From the NCBI RefSeq assembly GCF_001613205.1, contig NZ_BDBX01000068.1:1-34275 (forward strand): a DNA stretch of 34,275 bases. The letters run 5' to 3'. Shown here one piece after another: positions 25,521-32,891 of this stretch. The stretch is from Nocardia sienata NBRC 100364 (GTDB lineage Bacteria; Actinomycetota; Actinomycetes; Mycobacteriales; Mycobacteriaceae). Position 1 is the first letter of the stretch. Each line of letters starts with the position of its first letter. The position numbers and the translations under genes were made by a program. The notes beneath the pieces are model-generated. The model was not told where the DNA came from and searched no databases. It saw nothing but the letters and a program-made list of their open reading frames with translations.

Positions 25521-26540
25521 ATGTCCTCAGAAAAACCCGTCTCCGACCCCCTGGAGCCGGAAGGCACCGGTGTGCCAGCGGACGCCGCGGCTGAGCACGC
25601 CCCTTCCGGTAACGACGAAACCGATGCTGCGACGAGCGGCGGCGCAGCCGAGAGCAGCGCCGATACCGCCGCGGCGGAAACCGGTGATGCGGAGGCCACC
25701 GGGCGAGCCGGGAAAGCGGCCGACCCGGATCCGACCTCGAAGAACACGAAGTCGGCGTCCGCTGCCGATACGGTCGGCTCCGGTACTGCGGGCGTAGGTG
25801 AGGAAAAAACGGTGGTGATCGGCAAGGCCGCAGCGGCCGAGGACACCGTAGTGGTGGGCAAGGCCGGCGCCGGCGCGACGGCTGCCGAGGCGGAGTCCGA
25901 CTCCACGGTCGCAGCGAGCAAATCGGACGCCGCTACCGAGAAGGTCGACACCGCGAAGAAGCCCGCCGCCACCGAGCAGGACGCGGCCAACGGTGAGAAG
26001 TCCGGCGGCGCCGATGCCGCGAAACCCGCCGGCCGTCGCTCACCCTTCCCACTACCCGCATTGATCGGTGCCGCGGTGCTGCTGGTGGCGGCCCTCGTCG
26101 CGGTCGGGATCTTCTTCTTGCTCGCCGGGAACAAGCAGGACGAACTGGACCGGCGCGCCGCGGCCACCAAGGCCGCCTGCGATTTCGGGAACGATTTCGC
26201 CACCTACACCGGCGACAAGGCCGACGACTACCTGCAGCGCCTGGATCAGTCCGCCACCGGCGAGTGGAAGAAACTGGTCTCGCAGATCGGGCCGGACCTG
26301 AAGACCCGTTTCGCCGAGTCCCAGGTCAGTTCCACTGCCACCGGAGTGCAGTGCGGTTACGAATCCGGGTCCGGTGACCAGGCGCGGGTGGTGCTGGTGA
26401 TCGACCAGCAGTTCACCACCGCGAACGTTCCGCAGGAGCAGGGGCCGGGTCAGGTCAAGGTGGCCGCGAATGTCTCCATGCAGAAGGTCGACGGCACCTG
26501 GCTGGTCGCCGACTTCGATACGCCGATGATGCAGCAGTAG
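25521..26540 (+). CDS. Mce-associated membrane protein with long acidic N-terminal tail
   Basis: This 339-residue protein fits the Mce-associated (Mam) family: a single membrane helix at about 179-201 followed by a small extracytoplasmic domain (about 205-339) with two cysteines in ACDFGNDF and QCGYESG and a C-terminal VDGTWLVADFDTP strand. The N-terminal 175 residues are cytoplasmic if the topology is N-in and consist mostly of Ala, Glu, Asp, Thr and Lys with no predicted fold. Inside them a short segment is duplicated: EEKTVVIGKA (94-103) and AEDTVVVGKA (106-115). Mam proteins stabilise or assist Mce transporters in mycobacteria. The start is an ATG with GGGAAGGTG about 10 bases upstream. 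Confidence 0.9.
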   Translation: MSSEKPVSDPLEPEGTGVPADAAAEHAPSGNDETDAATSGGAAESSADTAAAETGDAEATGRAGKAADPDPTSKNTKSASAADTVGSGTAGVGEEKTVVIGKAAAAEDTVVVGKAGAGATAAEAESDSTVAASKSDAATEKVDTAKKPAATEQDAANGEKSGGADAAKPAGRRSPFPLPALIGAAVLLVAALVAVGIFFLLAGNKQDELDRRAAATKAACDFGNDFATYTGDKADDYLQRLDQSATGEWKKLVSQIGPDLKTRFAESQVSSTATGVQCGYESGSGDQARVVLVIDQQFTTANVPQEQGPGQVKVAANVSMQKVDGTWLVADFDTPMMQQ

Positions 26541-26579
26541 TTGCAGCCGCGAGACGAACAGACGTTAGGACTCGAAGCT

Positions 26580-27206
26580 ATGGCCAAGAACGAGACCGCG
26601 GCACCGGACACCGGCGACAAATCCGGACTGTTGCCGGTGGTCGCTGCCTTCGTGGCGGGCGTGGTGCTGGTGGCGCTGGTCGCCGCCGGCGTCGTGTACT
26701 TCCGGGCGTTCCAGCAGAACCGCGGAGAGCTCGCCGCCCAGGATCAGTCCACCCGCGCCGCATGCGATTTCGCCCGCGCGACCAACACCTACGACTACCA
26801 GGGCGACCTGGACGGCTTCATGCAGGCCATGAAGGACGGCGCCACCGACAATGTGGTGTCCTCGCTCGAACAGAACTGGGACGTACTGCGCCAGCTGCTC
26901 ACCGAATCCAAGGTGAAATCCTGGGTCGACGAGGCGACCTGTGGTTTCCAGTCCGGTGACGAGAAATCCGCGAAGGTACTCGTCAATATCGGTCTGATGA
27001 AGACGAATTCGGTGACCCCCGAGCCGAAGCGCCAGGACATCGCGGTGACCGCGAGCCTGGAAAAGGACGGCGACCGCTGGATCGTGAACCAGTGGGAGCT
27101 GGCCATGCTCGCGGGTGTCGGCGGTCAGGGCGGGCAGCCCGCACCCGCCGGTCCCGCACCGGCCGCCCCCGAAGGCGGAGCGCCGGCCCCGCAGCCGGGT
27201 AACTGA
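26580..27206 (+). CDS. Mce-associated membrane protein
   Basis: This second Mam-type protein is 208 residues: a short polar N-terminus, a membrane helix at about 18-41 (LLPVVAAFVAGVVLVALVAAGVVYF) and an extracytoplasmic NTF2-like domain with RAACDFARATNTYDY and EATCGFQSGDEKSAKVLV, parallel to the cysteine-containing motifs of its upstream neighbour. The last 25 residues are Pro/Ala/Gly-rich. The ATG at 26580 is chosen, with TTAGGA about 10 bases upstream; a TTG directly after the previous stop (26541) would add 13 residues and is less likely. It is the last gene before a strong hairpin, so it closes the mce unit. Confidence 0.9.
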   Translation: MAKNETAAPDTGDKSGLLPVVAAFVAGVVLVALVAAGVVYFRAFQQNRGELAAQDQSTRAACDFARATNTYDYQGDLDGFMQAMKDGATDNVVSSLEQNWDVLRQLLTESKVKSWVDEATCGFQSGDEKSAKVLVNIGLMKTNSVTPEPKRQDIAVTASLEKDGDRWIVNQWELAMLAGVGGQGGQPAPAGPAPAAPEGGAPAPQPGN

Positions 27207-27218
27207 TCCTGGACGCCC

Positions 27219-27251
27219 GGGTCGATCCGGCCCCCGGTGGTGGATCGACCC
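27219..27251 (+). terminator. Terminator of the mce unit
   Basis: GGGTCGATCC (27219-27228) pairs perfectly with GGATCGACCC (27242-27251) around a 13-base loop, 12 bases after the last mce-unit stop. It lies between that gene and the convergent XRE gene and can act for both. Confidence 0.7.
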
Positions 27252-27318
27252 ACCGCCGGACATTCCTGGTATGCGGATGAGCATCGTTTCGGCCCTGGCG
27301 TTGTAGGAGCCGCTCGAG

Positions 27319-28248
27319 CTACGCTTGGCCGCCCATGTCCGGGTCTACGCGGCGCAGTGCCGAGGCCAGCCACTCCGTACCTCGGTGCGCGCTCGGCATC
27401 GACGCCAGTCCTCGGGATGCCTCTTCTACTGCGGCTGCCGTGTGCCCCAGCATCGAGAGCACACCGCCGCGCTGCACGGCTCCGAATCCCGGACTCCACC
27501 AGTACATCGATGCAGACGGCTCGTTGCCGTCCGCCTCCTCGGCCGCGGCGTCGGCGAGCATGAGCGCGTGTTCCGCTTCTCGCTTCGCGCCGTGCGCGGC
27601 CAGTAGCTCGGCCCGGCGCATCTGCCCGTACGCCCGGATGAGTGGGTGCGCATCGGTCACCGCCAGCGCGGCGTCGGACAATGCGAGAACTTCGCTGTAA
27701 TCTCCGGCGCTCACGCTCACATAGCCGAGGAAACCCAAACTATGTGCGAGGCGATCCGGGTCCCGGGATTCCTCGGCAAGCGCCACCGCCGTCCCGAGGG
27801 TGCGCTGTGCGGTGGTATCGGCGCCGATCGCGTGCTCGAGCCATCCCCGGTATTGGGTGACCTCCGATGCCAGCGATGCGGCCGCGGCCCGGTCCGTGCT
27901 TCCCTCTCGGACGAAACTCTCGGTCATGTTCACGATGCCCCGCACCGCGGGAAGCACCGTCACCGCTCCGGCCGAATCTTCGATCCGGCGCATGGCCGCC
28001 AGCATCACCGCGACCTCGGAGAGCGCGGTGGAGTCCACGCTCGTCGGCCGTCGCACCGCCGCGGTCAGCCGCCCCAGGTCCGCGCCGAGGACGCGCTCGT
28101 AGGCCGTGACGACGCCGCCGGGCACCGGCCGTCTGCCGGTTTCGATAAGGGCCAGGTAGGTCTTTCCGTAGTAGGTGCGCTCGGCCATGACGCGCAGCGA
28201 GATCCCCGCGGCCTCCCGAGCGGCACGCAACAGTGCACCGGGTTCCAT
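27319..28248 (-). CDS. XRE-family transcriptional regulator with TPR-like C-terminus
   Basis: This 309-residue protein has an N-terminal Cro/C1-type helix-turn-helix at about 5-60 (LRAAREAAGISLRVMAERTYYGKTYLALIETGRRPV). The remaining 240 residues are helical and Ala/Leu/Glu-rich, with TPR-like pairs (LAHSLGFLGYVSVSAGDYSEVLALSDAALAV near 170-200; YGQMRRAELLAAHGAKREAEHALMLADAAAEEADG). Many actinobacterial paralogues share this architecture, often beside small proteins of unknown role; their ligands are mostly unknown. The ATG at 28248 directly precedes the HTH; longer readings add Arg/Cys-rich sequence and are rejected. It is divergent from the 102-residue gene and two TGTGGAC repeats lie just upstream. 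Confidence 0.9.
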   Translation of the reverse strand: MEPGALLRAAREAAGISLRVMAERTYYGKTYLALIETGRRPVPGGVVTAYERVLGADLGRLTAAVRRPTSVDSTALSEVAVMLAAMRRIEDSAGAVTVLPAVRGIVNMTESFVREGSTDRAAAASLASEVTQYRGWLEHAIGADTTAQRTLGTAVALAEESRDPDRLAHSLGFLGYVSVSAGDYSEVLALSDAALAVTDAHPLIRAYGQMRRAELLAAHGAKREAEHALMLADAAAEEADGNEPSASMYWWSPGFGAVQRGGVLSMLGHTAAAVEEASRGLASMPSAHRGTEWLASALRRVDPDMGGQA

Positions 28249-28267
28249 CTGCGCACCATAGCGCGGT

Positions 28268-28379
28268 TGTGGACAGGTGTGGACGCGAATGTGTCTCGGG
28301 TGCAGACCGATTCGGGCGATGCTCGATTCAGCACCCGGCGAGTGGTGACATCGACACGATCGCCCGGAGTGCTCCACAC
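28268..28379. promoter_or_regulatory. TGTGGAC direct repeats and inverted half-site between divergent genes
   Basis: TGTGGAC occurs at 28268-28274 and again at 28278-28284, exactly 10 bases (one helical turn) apart, 20 bases upstream of the XRE start. A similar half-site in the opposite direction (plus strand GCTCCACA, 28372-28379) lies 28 bases before the 102-residue gene. These could be operators for self-control by the XRE protein; this is inference from position and spacing only. Confidence 0.4.
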
Positions 28380-28406
28380 AGACAGCAAGGGACGGAGGGG
28401 TGCAGC

Positions 28407-28715
28407 ATGACCGGCGAGTTGCCGAGAGCGATCGGGTTGATCCGCAGGGACATCTATGGCGAAGGGGTCGACGTCTACCGTGTTGCCGAGAAGTACGGCT
28501 TCCGGATCGTGTGGACGGTGCGCTTGGATACCGGACCGCTCGCGAGTGCACTCATTCTCTCGGGCGCAGTCATGGAGCACGGCGCGGCTGCAGTTGTTGT
28601 TCCGTCGTTCGGACACGCGGACGCGGTACGACATGCAATCACCGACATCGCCGCGCTGGTGACTCCGGTCCACGTCTATCCGCGCGGATATCGTTGGCCG
28701 GTCGTGCAGCTGTGA
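28407..28715 (+). CDS. Small protein of unknown function beside the XRE gene
   Basis: I cannot assign a function to this 102-residue protein. The sequence suggests a small alpha/beta fold: strand AIGLIRRD (8-15), helix, strand FRIVWTVRL (32-40), helix, strand AAAVVVPS (60-67), helix with GHADAVRHAITDIAALV (69-85), strand TPVHVYP (86-92). The order resembles the N-terminal domain of serine resolvases (which begin with AIGYxRVS), but the catalytic serine position is not conserved (RRD instead of RVS), so it would not be a recombinase. Start: the ATG with GGAGGGG about 6 bases upstream. It is divergent from an XRE regulator and its stop overlaps a 25-residue ORF (GTGA). Confidence 0.8.
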   Translation: MTGELPRAIGLIRRDIYGEGVDVYRVAEKYGFRIVWTVRLDTGPLASALILSGAVMEHGAAAVVVPSFGHADAVRHAITDIAALVTPVHVYPRGYRWPVVQL

Positions 28716-28789
28716 CGGGCCACGACATCGCCTTGATTTTGCTTGCTTCGGCACTGACCTGGCTGACGATCGCGCTGTTCCGGGCGTGA
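28712..28789 (+). CDS. Putative 25-residue membrane peptide, translationally coupled
   Basis: This ORF starts with a GTG overlapping the stop of the preceding gene (GTGA) and encodes MTGHDIALILLASALTWLTI followed by ALFRA. It is one hydrophobic helix of about 18 residues with a basic residue at the end, consistent with a single-pass membrane peptide. The overlap favours real translation, but an ORF this short can occur by chance and there is no separate ribosome-binding site. Confidence 0.4.
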   Translation: MTGHDIALILLASALTWLTIALFRA

Positions 28790-28928
28790 TCCACCCCGAA
28801 CACGCGTGCGTTCGTGAGCGCATTCTGGGCAAGACGAAGCGAGGTATTTCGGGAGGTCGGCCGCGATCTAGAGCACTGGGGTTTCGGAATAACGTTGATT
28901 GGAAGCAGAAAACACAATCCGGGCGCCC

Positions 28929-28957
28929 CCGGCGGTGGGTCGAGCCACCACCGCCGG
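28929..28957. terminator. Hairpin between convergent genes (25-residue ORF and rnhA)
   Basis: CCGGCGGTGG (28929-28938) pairs with CCACCGCCGG (28948-28957) around a nine-base loop. It lies in the otherwise empty stretch 28790-29032 and can stop transcription from both sides. Confidence 0.6.
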
Positions 28958-29032
28958 AGGCTATTCGGTTGGTATCCGGATCCATCGGTACTGCTACGAC
29001 AACAGCGCGGGCGCGCCGATCCCGGACGGGAT

Positions 29033-29596
29033 TCAGAACAGGTGGAGTGCCTGCGCTGTTGTCGCGTAGTCGGCGGTCGGTACAACCGCCGGTTCCGCAG
29101 CCTTCCCTGTTGCCGCGGAGGTTTCGGGGGCGACCCGGTTGACGGTCCGGGTGGCCACTGTCGAGGTGGCCGCTGCCTTACGGGCGGCGGCACCGGCCAG
29201 TGCGTCGGCCTGTTCGTTGAAATAGTTGCCCACATGTCCGCGCACCCAGCGGAACCGCACCGGGCCGGGACGGCCCGCGATGGCATGGTCGATATCCCGA
29301 ATGAGCTCGACGTTCTTGACCGCGGACCCGCTCGAGGTACGCCAGCCGTTGTTGCGCCAGTTCGGCAGCCATTCGGACGCGCATTTGATCGCGTACAGCG
29401 AATCGCTCTCGATCAGTAGCGGATCCGATCCCGGGTGGGCCCGGATCGCCTCCAGGACGGCACGTAATTCGGCGATCTGATTGGTACCCGATGCCTCGCC
29501 GCCGCTTTCCGCGCCACCCGCGTGGTCCACCCACGCCCAGCCGATCGCCCCGCCGGGGTTGCGCAGGCACGATCCGTCGGTACTCACGATGATCAT
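29033..29596 (-). CDS. rnhA: Ribonuclease HI
   Basis: RNase HI cuts the RNA strand of RNA-DNA hybrids. In this 187-residue protein the catalytic acids are all visible: D7 (STDGSCLRNPGG), E43 (TNQIAELRAV), D65 (ESDSLYAI) and D131, with H121 in VRGHVGNYFNEQADALA. Residues 93-99 (VKNVELI) match the usual substrate-binding segment. The core ends near 140, and about 45 further residues rich in Ala, Thr and Val form an extension of unknown use, longer than in the E. coli enzyme (155 residues). The ATG start lies 9 bases after the stop of the SRPBCC gene, so both are likely co-transcribed. Confidence 0.93.
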   Translation of the reverse strand: MIIVSTDGSCLRNPGGAIGWAWVDHAGGAESGGEASGTNQIAELRAVLEAIRAHPGSDPLLIESDSLYAIKCASEWLPNWRNNGWRTSSGSAVKNVELIRDIDHAIAGRPGPVRFRWVRGHVGNYFNEQADALAGAAARKAAATSTVATRTVNRVAPETSAATGKAAEPAVVPTADYATTAQALHLF

Positions 29597-29605
29597 GGCA
29601 GTACC

Positions 29606-30076
29606 CTACGCAAGTCGGCCGACAAGGTCGGTACCGTGGAATTCCTCTATCGCCCTGCGCAATCGTGATTCGCTGCGCCGCAGGGCCCGGCGCAGCAGGG
29701 CGGCGCGCGGCCGTTCGCGCAGTGCCGCGGCGAAACCTCTGGAGCTGGGAAAGTCGAGTTCGGAGGTCAGTACCGAGCGGCCGCGGCCGAGTGGGTCGAA
29801 TCGTAGGGTCAGCCGGGCGGTGAAGGGGCCGGTGAGCGTGTAGCCCAGCACCGCGTCCTGACGGTGTTCGGCGATCTCGCAGTGGAGGACGGGACGCCAG
29901 GGGCCGAACCGGTAACCGATCCGGTACTTCGCTCCGACACCGCGTTCCGGATCGCCACACCGGGTGATCTCGGCGGCTCCGGCCATCCAGTTCGGGATGA
30001 GCAGGGGATCGTCGGTATAGGCAAAGGCAACGGTGATCGGCGCCGTTACGTCGCTGGCGTATTTGATGAAGCCCAC
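29606..30076 (-). CDS. SRPBCC (START-like) family protein
   Basis: This 156-residue protein has the START-like ligand-binding fold: a first strand with YASDVTAPITVAFAYTDDPLLIPNWMAGAAEI (6-37), then VGAKYRIGYRFG and ILHCEIAEHRQD-like strands, a GPFTARLTLRFDPLG strand and a C-terminal helix (ALLRRALRRSESRLRRAIEEF). Such proteins bind hydrophobic ligands or act in polyketide and lipid metabolism; the ligand is unknown. The GTG at 30076 is chosen because GGAGGGAGG lies directly upstream; the GTG five codons earlier is within that site's region and is less likely. It is the first gene of a two-gene unit with rnhA. Confidence 0.85.
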   Translation of the reverse strand: MGFIKYASDVTAPITVAFAYTDDPLLIPNWMAGAAEITRCGDPERGVGAKYRIGYRFGPWRPVLHCEIAEHRQDAVLGYTLTGPFTARLTLRFDPLGRGRSVLTSELDFPSSRGFAAALRERPRAALLRRALRRSESRLRRAIEEFHGTDLVGRLA

Positions 30077-30428
30077 GGGCCCTCCCTCCACGGCTGCCCG
30101 CTAAAAGTACTATAGCTTTCCGTTTTATTTAAGGCCGATGCGAATCGATAGCCGTGGGGCGCCGGATGTGACACAGCGCCGAAACGTTCGGAGAGCGTAT
30201 CAGAGCTGGTGGGGACGAGACGGCCGGAGAACAAGGGGCCTGAACACTCGAGACGAGCGTCACAGTAGCGCTGCTCGTGGGCGTCGATCCGTAACCCCTG
30301 CGGGGTTTCGGGGACGGCCTCGGGGGTACTTATCATCAGCCGGCGAGCGCTGTACTCGATGCCGTGATGATGTATCCGGCCAACGATGTCCGGCTGCCCG
30401 GGAACCTGGTGTGACGCTCGCCGGCCCG
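30077..30428. other. Intergenic region upstream of the SRPBCC gene
   Basis: The part next to the gene (30105-30135) is strikingly AT-rich. On the minus strand, TATAGT (plus 30107-30112) is a plausible -10 element. Further on, a minus-strand frame around 30130-30340 with a normal-looking codon pattern but no recognisable motif can be read; it is not called. The rest holds nothing I can assign. Confidence 0.4.
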
Positions 30429-31232
30429 TCAGCCCTTCCGGGCCGGTTCCCGGCCCGTGCCGGGTGGCCCGGCGAAGGCCTGGGCGATGGTCAGCCACCG
30501 CGCCGCCTCCGTGCCGGTGGCTCGCAGCGCCAGATCGTCGGGGTGCCGGCGCTGCGTCACCAGCAGGCAGAAATCGAGTGCCGGCCCGGTCACCCGTTCG
30601 GGAGCCTCCGCCGGCCCCCACGACCACAGCTCGCCCGAGGGCGCGCGCAGCTCCACCCGGAACTCTGTATCGGGTACCGGCAACTCCCGGACGATATAAG
30701 CGAAATCCCTGGTGCGCACGCCGATATGGGCCACCGAGCGGAGCCGGTCGGTGGGATCGCGATGTACTCCCAGCGCGTCGGCGACATCCTGGCCGTGGGC
30801 CCAGGTCTCCATGAGCCGGGCGGTGACCATCGACCCCGGGCGCATGGGCGGTCCGAACCACGGCACCTTCGCGTCCGCCGGGACCGCGCGCAATGCGGCG
30901 GCGAGTTCGGTCCGGCCGCGCCGCCAGCGTTCGAGGAGCTCCGGCGGCGCGGCCGCGGCGGCTTCGGCGGCGGCGTCGTCGACGAAGGTCGTCACCCGGT
31001 CCGCGGCCGCGGTCAGCAGGTCGGTGAAGGCGCCGGCGCCGGTCCGGGCATCGGTGGCGGCCAGCGTGGCCACTTCGTCGGTCCAGGTGAGGTGGCCGAT
31101 CTGGTGGGCCACGGTCCAGCCGGCCGCCGGGGTGGGGCGGGCCCAGTCCGACGGCGGCAGGTCGGCGACCAGGGCCTCGAGCTCGGCGCCTTCCGCTGCG
31201 AGGTCGCGAAGCAACGCGTCCAGATCGGTCAT
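30429..31232 (-). CDS. TIGR03084-type metal-binding protein (DinB-like / mycothiol-dependent isomerase fold)
   Basis: This 267-residue protein belongs to a family related to the mycothiol-dependent maleylpyruvate isomerase: an N-terminal DinB-like four-helix bundle with metal ligands H47 (GWTVAHQIGHLTW) and the pair in METWAHGQDVADAL (E142, H146), followed by a C-terminal domain (about 165-260) with strands and TGPALDFCLLVTQRRH. The reaction is not known for this subfamily. Mycothiol, the thiol of actinobacteria, may be the cofactor; this is inference from the relatives. The ATG at 31232 is chosen because GAGGGAACC precedes it; the longer reading to 31301 begins in AT-rich promoter-like DNA. 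Confidence 0.9.
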   Translation of the reverse strand: MTDLDALLRDLAAEGAELEALVADLPPSDWARPTPAAGWTVAHQIGHLTWTDEVATLAATDARTGAGAFTDLLTAAADRVTTFVDDAAAEAAAAAPPELLERWRRGRTELAAALRAVPADAKVPWFGPPMRPGSMVTARLMETWAHGQDVADALGVHRDPTDRLRSVAHIGVRTRDFAYIVRELPVPDTEFRVELRAPSGELWSWGPAEAPERVTGPALDFCLLVTQRRHPDDLALRATGTEAARWLTIAQAFAGPPGTGREPARKG

Positions 31233-31289
31233 CGGTTCCCTCGTCTCGTTCACGCAGGTCGGTGCGGTGATCAGCATTCCAGCGGTGCA

Positions 31290-31319
31290 GAATAAATACA
31301 AGCATGACTGCTTTTATTC
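31290..31319. promoter_or_regulatory. AT-rich nested inverted repeat upstream of the TIGR03084 gene
   Basis: GAATAA (31290-31295) and TTATTC (31314-31319) are inverted, and between them lies AAGCA-TGAC-TGCTT (31300-31313). The two dyads are off-centre by 2 bases. In a genome of this G+C it stands out and may be an operator or promoter of the minus-strand gene starting at 31232, or the terminator of the gene ending at 31392. Confidence 0.4.
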
Positions 31320-31391
31320 GGCGGAACCCCGACTCCTGAAGTGCGCGGGCGTCGATACCAGGAACGGGCGCACTGCGTGTCGGTGGAGTGG

Positions 31392-32747
31392 CTACCAGCC
31401 GAAGATCAGCAGGTGGGTGGCGCCGACCAGCAGTCCGAGCGCGGCCCCGTGCAGATAGAGCAGCCAGGCGTCCTGTTCGACCGAGGCGTAGAACATCTCC
31501 ATGAACTCCCCGGGTGTGAGTTGCTGGAGCTTGCGGGCCGCGAACTCGTCGATGTTCTCGGCCTGCTCCCGGATGAAGTCGGCGTCCTCCACCAGCGCGG
31601 GCGCCAGCCCCACCGCCGCGCCCGCCGCCCCGACCTTCAGATTGTCGAATTGCCTCCGCCCGAACGCGGCCCGCACCACCGAGGTGGTGCGGCCGAGCTG
31701 GCGGTGGATCTCGTCGGAGATGAGCTGTTCGAGCAGCAACCGCGTCTTGTCGCCGTTGGGGCCGTTGAGCAACTCGTTGGACAGATTGGGCAGGGTGAGC
31801 ACCTGATAGGCGAGGATATGGGCCAGATCGGTGGCCGCCTGCGGCTGCCGTTTCGCCAGCAGTGCCTGTTTCCAGATGTATTTGTAGCGGGGTTGCGGAT
31901 CGCCGGGTGTGAACACCACCCGCACGGCGATGATGTTCACCACCACACCGATGAGCGCCGAGGCCGCCAGCACGATCGCCCAGGACGGGACCCAGCCCCA
32001 CACCGGAATACCGGAGTGAACGTGCAGGTAGAGCGCTAACAGCAGTCCGAACGGGGCGCCGAGCAGGCCGATCCGGACCATGAATTTCAGTTCCGGCGCC
32101 GCGATGGTGGTGGTGAGGTCTTTGAGGATCTGCGGATTCTCCTGCAGATACCGGATCACGAAACCCTTCACGTCGATGAGCTGATCGACATTGTCGCCGA
32201 GGGAATCGAACGCCCGGCCGGTGAGTTCGGGCAGTTCCCGTTCCACCCGCTGATAGATCAGTTGCCGCATCGCCCGGGGCACGGCTTTCCACAGATCCGG
32301 GTTCTCCCGGTTCATCACCTCGTCGACAATGCTCTTCACCTGTTTCCGGGCCAGGGCGGCGACATAGTCGGCGATACCGTCGAGATCCAGTTCGTGGATG
32401 AAATCCCGGGGACTCCCGATCCGTAGCAGCGCTTTGTCCACACAGATGCTGGCCATCTTCTCGGCCCGTGCCGGAATGAAACCCTGGAAACCCAGCCGGG
32501 ACCCGTCCTCGGAAAAGGTCGGCAGTACCTGGACCCGGCGCGGCAGATAGGGATACAGCACATCGAGCCCGGGAATCCGGATACCGCGGAACAGCAGCGG
32601 CCAGAACAGCATCAGCACACCGGTCCAGTTGGTGAGCCAGCCGGCCGCCGCGCTGAATATCGGAAAACTGATCAGATCGACGAAGAACTTGCTCTGACCC
32701 GTGAGTTCTTCCCAATTGATCAACACTCCGGACGAGAGTGTGATCAT
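31392..32747 (-). CDS. DUF445-like membrane protein
   Basis: This 451-residue protein has a membrane segment near the N-terminus (SFPIFSAAAGWLTNWTGVLMLFWPLLF, about 27-53), whose pattern resembles the DUF445 motif GxxxGYxTNWxAIxMLF. A long soluble middle region (75-220) is rich in charged helices, two central membrane helices follow (about 226-244 and 252-275, including AASALIGVVVNIIAVRVVF), then a second soluble region, and a final hydrophobic helix near 430-450. Function is unknown; DUF445 proteins are thought to be membrane-associated organisers. The ATG has AGGGGAG about 6 bases upstream. It is divergent from the cyclase gene. No defects are seen. Confidence 0.9.
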   Translation of the reverse strand: MITLSSGVLINWEELTGQSKFFVDLISFPIFSAAAGWLTNWTGVLMLFWPLLFRGIRIPGLDVLYPYLPRRVQVLPTFSEDGSRLGFQGFIPARAEKMASICVDKALLRIGSPRDFIHELDLDGIADYVAALARKQVKSIVDEVMNRENPDLWKAVPRAMRQLIYQRVERELPELTGRAFDSLGDNVDQLIDVKGFVIRYLQENPQILKDLTTTIAAPELKFMVRIGLLGAPFGLLLALYLHVHSGIPVWGWVPSWAIVLAASALIGVVVNIIAVRVVFTPGDPQPRYKYIWKQALLAKRQPQAATDLAHILAYQVLTLPNLSNELLNGPNGDKTRLLLEQLISDEIHRQLGRTTSVVRAAFGRRQFDNLKVGAAGAAVGLAPALVEDADFIREQAENIDEFAARKLQQLTPGEFMEMFYASVEQDAWLLYLHGAALGLLVGATHLLIFGW

Positions 32748-32891
32748 CGCGCGCTCCCCTTGGGCCGGATCGGGTGTTCGAGATCATCACATTGTCATCG
32801 GCCCGTCCCGGGTGTCAATCAGGGCTCACCGGCCCGCCACGGCCCTCGTGGGCAACCGCCGCGCCGCGGAAAACCGGAATAAGGTGCCGAC
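32748..32891. promoter_or_regulatory. Divergent control region, DUF445 gene / cyclase gene
   Basis: This is a short divergent region with an AT-rich patch at about 32775-32800 (ATCATCACATTGTCATC). A promoter is expected but cannot be fixed by eye. Confidence 0.3.

Noticed and set aside
16734..27206. Missing ATPase considered as loss of function of the mce system
   Set aside because: Mce transporters in actinobacteria normally use a shared ATPase (MceG/Mkl) encoded elsewhere, so its absence here is expected.
28929..28957. Hairpin considered as part of a CRISPR or REP-like repeat
   Set aside because: Only one copy is seen and its place between two convergent genes explains it as a terminator.
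30130..30340. Possible small minus-strand gene upstream of the SRPBCC gene
   Set aside because: Some codon bias is seen near its start, but the frame runs on into AT-rich promoter-like DNA and then the SRPBCC gene; there is no motif or ribosome-binding site.
30046..32790. A 914-residue minus-strand open frame across two genes
   Set aside because: It lies in another frame of the TIGR03084 and DUF445 genes, is Arg/Gly/Pro-rich, and has no family-like sequence. The two overlapped genes have clear families and ribosome-binding sites.
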